The notes beneath the pieces are model-generated. The model made no database searches and was not told the origin of the DNA. It saw only the letters and a program-made list of their open reading frames with translations. From Microcebus murinus (taxonomy: Eukaryota; Chordata; Mammalia; Primates; Cheirogaleidae), in assembly GCF_040939455.1 (NCBI RefSeq), contig NC_134112.1, forward strand, positions 22,098,501-22,162,500: a DNA stretch of 64,000 nt, written 5' to 3'. The position numbers were made by a program, and so were the translations under genes. Positions 58,726 through 64,000 of this stretch are shown here, in pieces. Position 1 is the first letter of the stretch. The number at the start of each line of letters is the position of its first letter.

Positions 58726-61340
58726 GCGACCAAGCTGCTTTATCTTACTACAGCATGTGGATCAGGAGGAGGGGATGGGGGTAAAATTGGAAATCTCTGC
58801 AAGTTTCTTTTTGAGGAGCTGTTGTAATGCTTGCTACAATAGTATCAGCTGCCTACAGCCAGAAGAGAGTGGTAGAGTTCCATCAAATACCTGACTATGC
58901 GCACTTTGTTGGGTGGCTTCACGACAAAGGTGCATTGTTGACTGTAGATGGTCTAGAAAGCTGAAAATAAGACATGTTTTCTTTCGAGGGCCGTAAGGGT
59001 ATGGCCAGAGTCAGTCACGGAGCCACTGCATTCCCAGTGCCTAGACAGAGCCTGGCACATCACGGCTGCTAGGTAAATTAAAAAACATGGGGTTTCTTGG
59101 CCTAGCCTTGCATTTTTTTTCTCTAATTCTTTTGAACTCTTTTTCTTTCCATTTCACTTTGCTGGGTTTTTGTCATTCCTGCCTTCTGTGTCCTTGGGAT
59201 ATTTTCAGCAGGGCTGTTTCTCCCTTGGGCTATTTTACTTATATATATTTTTCTTTTTCCACTTTTTTTTTTCTAAGCTCATGTTCCACCTGCTGATGTC
59301 TCACCACCCTTTCCCTGAGCTCACTTTATGGTATCTCTTCTTAGAGGCACACATTTTATTAAGTTTTTTAAATGCCTGGCAATTGCTTGGTTACAGCTTG
59401 TGTCTGCTCCATGGCAGCATCTTCCTGGTGAGTATTCCACTGCTGCCATTTGCTTTTCCCAACTCATTCGCTCTGTTTCTAGAGCTCCTTTATGGCTTCC
59501 TTTTTGATGACTCATCTTTGAATGAGTAGAGTTTTTCCTGGACCAGATCTTTGCTGGAGTGTCATGTGGGAAGAGTCAGGGCCAGGCTCCCAGTGAGCTG
59601 GACTTTTCCTTACCACCCTGGGTTTTAGATATGAGGTTGATCAGCCATTACTTAGCAGCTTAAGCATGTCTGGGCATGTCTGGCAACCCAGAGATACTGG
59701 CCTATGTGATGGGGATTTGCATCATTTTGTTTTCATCTATTCACTTATTTGTTGCCTAAAGGATGAGAGAGGAGGTGTATGTCCTGGTGCCTGGAGGCAG
59801 GCAAAGACTGTGTGCCCTTCTGCTTCACAAGGACCCGTCTGAGCAATCTGGAGAGTGGGGCTATAGGCAGCAACAGACAGAGCTCTGCTTGGGGTCCAGA
59901 TGTCCAGGTGAGATGCCATAGCATGGCAGAGAGGATCGGACCTTTTGCACACTTCTGCCAAGGTTTGGCACAATCTCAACTGAAATCTTAGGTTCCAGGG
60001 GCAGAAACCAGTCCTGACTACAGTGTGCAAGCCCCAAGCTGTCCTGTCTCCTCCCACCTTCCACACGTTTCTGATGCAACCGGTAATCACACAGCCACCC
60101 CTTGCCACTCCTTGCCACCTGCACCAAGCTAGAACTTTGTAAGACCCAGTTAAGAGTCTCAATGGTTGGACGTCTTAAGCAAAGAATAATCTAGTGGATA
60201 TAATATGGTCAAGGGAAGAACTAAATATCTAGATTGTATAGATGGGGCCACTTTGGAGATTTCCATGTCTCCCAGGGGCTCAACCTCAGGGGGGTTCAGC
60301 TGTAATGATCACTGGACTCCTGTACAGATTCAAATTCCCTGGAAAGAGAGGGTCTCATGTTTATTAATAATATGAAGGAAGAACTAAAATAGGCTGCTAA
60401 GGGCTCACATCATCTATTTTGATTTTGCTTGTGTAGGAGAAATGCTGACTCAGTATCATGCTCGTGCCTGTTCTCCCTAGAGAAGGCCTGACCAGCTTCA
60501 TTGACTCCAAGATCAAAGGAACCAAATGACAGCAGCAGCCAGGCTTCACCATCAGTAACCCTGTGTTCTTTGTCCATGGGTACAAAACGATCACCCTCTT
60601 CACCATGGGTTTCAATTTAAAATGTGATATATCTCTAGAGATATCTCTTTATATATAATCTAGGTTATCCTGGCCCTTGGGTTTTCATTTAGCTACTGAA
60701 AAGATTTTATCTCAACTCAACAATCTTGTCCTACTCCCCCCCCCCAACTACCCCCATTGAGATCTGGGAGCTAGGGTGAAATGCTTTCTGGAAAACTGCC
60801 TAAAATTAACTCAACAGCCTAAAGAATTTGGCTGGGGAGAATTTGGAGAGGATTCAATTAATTTAGTAAAAGGATTAGTAATTGGACCTAAGTGAGAAAA
60901 GAGAATTCTTGGAGGAAAAAAAAAAAAGATGTTTGGTTATACTGAGAAATTAAAACCTGAAGCAATTACCCTTGTGATTTTGTTCAGGAAATGACCACCT
61001 GTATTGACTATCTACTGTGTATCAGATCATGTGTTTAATGGTGAAGATTCCAAAAGAAAGGTGAGACAGAGGCCCAGCACTCATTGGAGCAATGGAGGCC
61101 CAGCACTCATTGGGGCACTCATGGAGCAATGGAGAAAGTAGTGGAATGTTTCAGGGGAATCATAAAGAACCAGGGTCAACCATCAGTTATATTTTGACTG
61201 CCTCTTTTTATGAGTATAACAGCAATGCACACCTATTGAAGAGAAAGGAAGGAAAAACAAGAAATTTAAAAATCGTCTCTGATCCTGCCACCAGAAATAA
61301 TCACTGTTAACAATTTTATCATTTTCATAGGTGTGTATGG
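58726..61340. other. Intergenic, nothing recognised
   Basis: No repeat family or gene named with confidence. A short MIR/L2-like end lies near 59030-59075 (CCTAGACAGAGCCTGGCACA). A homopolymer C run sits at about 60737-60747. Confidence 0.45.
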
Positions 61341-61344
61341 TTAG

Positions 61345-61560
61345 AGTAACAAGCACTGACATTGACTAAATGTGTTCCATGTGCCAGGGACCATGCTAGA
61401 CTCTCGTTTAATCTGCACATCTGCCTTGTGAAGTGGGTACCATCACTGGCCCCATTTTACAGATGAGGAAGTGGAGGCTTTGAGAGGTTAATCTGCCCAA
61501 AGTCTCATGGCTAGTGAGTGGCAGAGGCTGGACTCACCTTCGATCTGTCTTATTCCCAAA
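61345..61560 (+). repeat. MIR element
   Basis: CCATTTTACAGATGAGGAAG, CTTTGAGAGGTTAATCTGCC, CTCATGGCTAGTGAGTGGCA. Confidence 0.85.
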
Positions 61561-61854
61561 TTTTTGACTGGCCCCAACAGCACAGTGACCATGACCCAGA
61601 CTTGGTTTTCAGGGGACTCCTGTCCGATACGTATGGAGAGACAAGGGCTGAAACTAGGGGTACCCTCAAAATAAAATGAAACAAAACAAACCTTTGGCCC
61701 CTGTTAGGAGCACTCTAATATTACTGCACAGGGGAGAAGCATTCTTTGTCACACTGGCTGGGAGGAGGGTCCTATGCTGACTTGAAAGCAGCGCCTGCTG
61801 ATGTGGTGCTGCCACCTGCTGGAAATCGTGGTATTTTTTTTTACCCACAATTAA

Positions 61855-62097
61855 AAAGAAAAAAAAAAGTGATGAAATATCAAACTCTAGTAGTGATATA
61901 CACGGTGAAGTATTCAAGAGGGGAATGTTCTGATACCTGCTATTTAATTTGAAACGCACCAAAGAAGTCAGATGGACAGAGACAAGGACAGAGAGATGGG
62001 TAGGTATGTGATTAAACAAGTACAAAAGTGGTAAGGCAATATGTCATGGGAGAATTCTTTCATCCATGTTGTTTTAAATTTTTCATAATAAAATATT
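61855..62097 (+). repeat. Old L1 3' end
   Basis: AGAATTCTTTCATCCATGTT then AAATTTTTCATAATAAAATA, the L1 terminal motif. The Alu at 62111 is inserted right at its end. Confidence 0.65.
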
Positions 62098-62110
62098 GGG
62101 GGAAAGTTTT

Positions 62111-62450
62111 TTTTTTTTTTTTTTTTTTTTTTTGAGACAGAGTCTCACTTTGTTGTCCAGGCTAGAGTGAGTGCCGTGGTGTCAGCCTAGCTCACAGCAA
62201 CCTCAAACTCCTAGGCTTGAGTGATCCTTCTGCCTCAGCCTCCCGAGTAGCTGGACTACAGGCATGCGCCACCATGCCCGGCTAATTTTTTATATATATA
62301 TCAGTTGGCCAATTAATTTCTTTCTATTTATAGTAGAGACGGGGTCTCGCTCTTGCTCAGGCTGGTTTTGAACTCCTGACCTTGAGCAATCCGCCTGCCT
62401 CGGCCTCCCAAGAGCTAGGATTACAGGCATGAGCCACAGCGCCCGGCCAG
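62111..62450 (-). repeat. Alu element, lemur type, antisense
   Basis: Long poly-T, reverse lemur linker (CAGTTGGCCAATTAATTTC) and GCGCCCGGCC end. Target duplication GGGGGAAAGTTTT at 62098-62110 and 62451-62463. Confidence 0.96.
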
Positions 62451-62559
62451 GGGGGAAAGTTTTAAAAAGGATTATTGGAGAATAAGTTGGCAACTTACAC
62501 AAAGAACTGGATTTTTCTTTTTTATAAATTCATTGGTTTCTTTAATAATGTATTAAATA

Positions 62560-63290
62560 TGCAAGTTAAAACCACAATGCTATGCCACCATGCCCTTCCC
62601 AGCATGGCCAAAATTAAAAGAACTGATAATATCAAGCATTGATGAGAATGCGGAACAACTAGAAACTTTCATGTATTGCTGGTGGGAGCGTGAATTGGTG
62701 CAATCATTTTGGAAACTTGGCAGTATCTTCCAAAGGTAAAAGAATGTATCTATCCTATGACTCAGTAATTCCACTCCTGGGCATATTCCCAAGAGAAATT
62801 AGTGCTTTTGTTCGCCTAAAGACATGTTTGAGAATGTTTATAGCAGCTTTATACATAATAGGTCCAAACTGGTAATAACACAAATATTTATTAACAGCAG
62901 AATGGATAAGGTATGATGTATTTATAAATGAAATTCCACATGGCAATGAGTAACACTAACTACTGTTACATATGATAACAGATAAATCCCACAGGCATAA
63001 TGTTGAGGGAAAGAGGCCAGCCACAAAAGAATACATAGTATGTGATTCCATTGACATGGAGTTCAAGAACAACTGATCTGTGGTGATAGAAGGAAAAATG
63101 ATTGTCCCTCAGCTGAGTGGGGGCAGGGAGAGTCGACTGAGAGGTAGGGTACTGGGAATTTCCATATCTTCTCTGGAGTGGTGGTAACACAGGTGTATGC
63201 ATATATAAAAATGCATTCACCTGTATACTCAAGTTTTATGTACTTTGTATAATTTATTAATTAAAAAAGCAAAAATAAAATAATGTATAA
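62560..63290 (+). repeat. Old L1 3' region
   Basis: GAACAACTAGAAACTTTCAT, CCACTCCTGGGCATATTCCC, GTATGTGATTCCATTGACAT and GTATACTCAAGTTTTATGTA follow L1 3' order. Confidence 0.8.
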
Positions 63291-63299
63291 ATAAAATCC

Positions 63300-64000
63300 A
63301 CTAAGCTAATTAGTAGTAACTGTTCTGGGTCCTGCAAACGTCCAGCGTTCGATTTTAGCTGACACCACCCTGCCTGAAGTCCTAGAGGCACCATTCTGGG
63401 TAGAGGTGGGAGCGGCGTCCACTGCCCCAGGCCTGCCAGGAGGAGGCCAGCCAGACGCCGGTGCTCTGCTGGCATTTGGGCTGCAGCTTTGGGGCAAGGA
63501 GAGAACAGAGCCAAAAGCAGCGCGGGTAGGAGGAGGTAACCGTGCAGGCCTGAGAGAGGCACGGGGAAGGAGAGCTGGTGGGGGCAGCCGTCTCTAGGCT
63601 TGTGCCATGACTCAAACAAGGTACCTGAGAATAGTTGTTTCCTTGCTTTCTACATTTGGAGGAAGATGTTGAGAACACCTTCTTTTTTTTTTTTTAACTA
63701 GCTATAGTATAGTTTACATATTGAGGAGAGTTTAATGAAAGGATTTATAGAGGTGTGAACAGGTTTAGGGAGTGACTCCCTGCCACCTGCACCCCACCCA
63801 GAAGCCCCCCTTCCTATGAGACCACGCCCAGCCCTCTCCTGACTCCATCCCACCCAGGTGGCCCTTCCTTAGTCCCTCCGGGGCTGGAGATGTGAGCTCT
63901 GCCAGTGGCTCTCGGTCCCAGCTAGCAATAAACTCAACTGCAGAAGCTTCAAACCACATCAATACCCGGGCCCTCGCTTCCAGAATTTCTAATTTCACAG
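63300..64000. other. Intergenic, nothing recognised
   Basis: GC-richer sequence with overlapping short open frames on both strands but no recognisable protein, RNA or repeat. Confidence 0.5.

Noticed and set aside
60397..60615. Possible processed pseudogene
   Set aside because: Sequence looks exon-like but neither strand matches a protein I recognise, and no poly-A or target duplication is evident.

Overview
This is a 64-kb window of primate nuclear DNA, most likely from a Malagasy lemur. Many of its Alu elements carry a long middle linker (ATTGGCCAACTAATATATAT type) and a GAGCTAGGCTGACGCCACGG right arm. I associate these forms with strepsirrhine, especially lemur, genomes. The rest is AT-rich mammalian sequence with L1, MIR, L2-like, DNA-transposon and endogenous-retroviral LTR debris.

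The only protein-coding gene I can support is GARS1 (glycyl-tRNA synthetase), on the minus strand. Exons 1 to 12 lie at 36754 down to 1805. The reading frame is intact through all eleven exon junctions and gives 538 codons plus two bases; the remaining C-terminal exons lie left of the window. Exon 1 holds two in-frame starts, one for the mitochondrial form and one for the cytosolic form. They sit in a CpG island at about 35.7-37.2 kb, and an upstream ORF overlaps the first start. Intron 11 (1951-2776) has AT-AC ends and textbook minor-spliceosome (U12) signals.

Layout: 1-1804 is partial intron 12 (LTR and old LINE debris). 1805-36754 is GARS1, with introns full of Alu, L1, MIR and a Tigger-like DNA transposon at 29.4-31.2 kb that itself carries an Alu. 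Intron 1 also holds an Alu whose linker contains about 88 bp of 5S rRNA sequence, bounded by a 10-bp direct repeat. 36755-64000 is the region upstream of GARS1. There I find no convincing protein-coding exon, only repeats, several solo LTRs (one nested in another), an antisense retroviral pol-like fragment, a U6 snRNA pseudogene and old L1/L2/MIR sequence.

I see no CRISPR array, operon, phage or other previously undescribed system. The observations most worth a second look are the 5S-in-Alu composite, the AT-AC intron, the start-site/uORF arrangement of GARS1, and a few unusual repeat geometries in the intergenic half. Repeat family names come from recognition by eye and are approximate; edges of old elements are good to about 20-50 bp.
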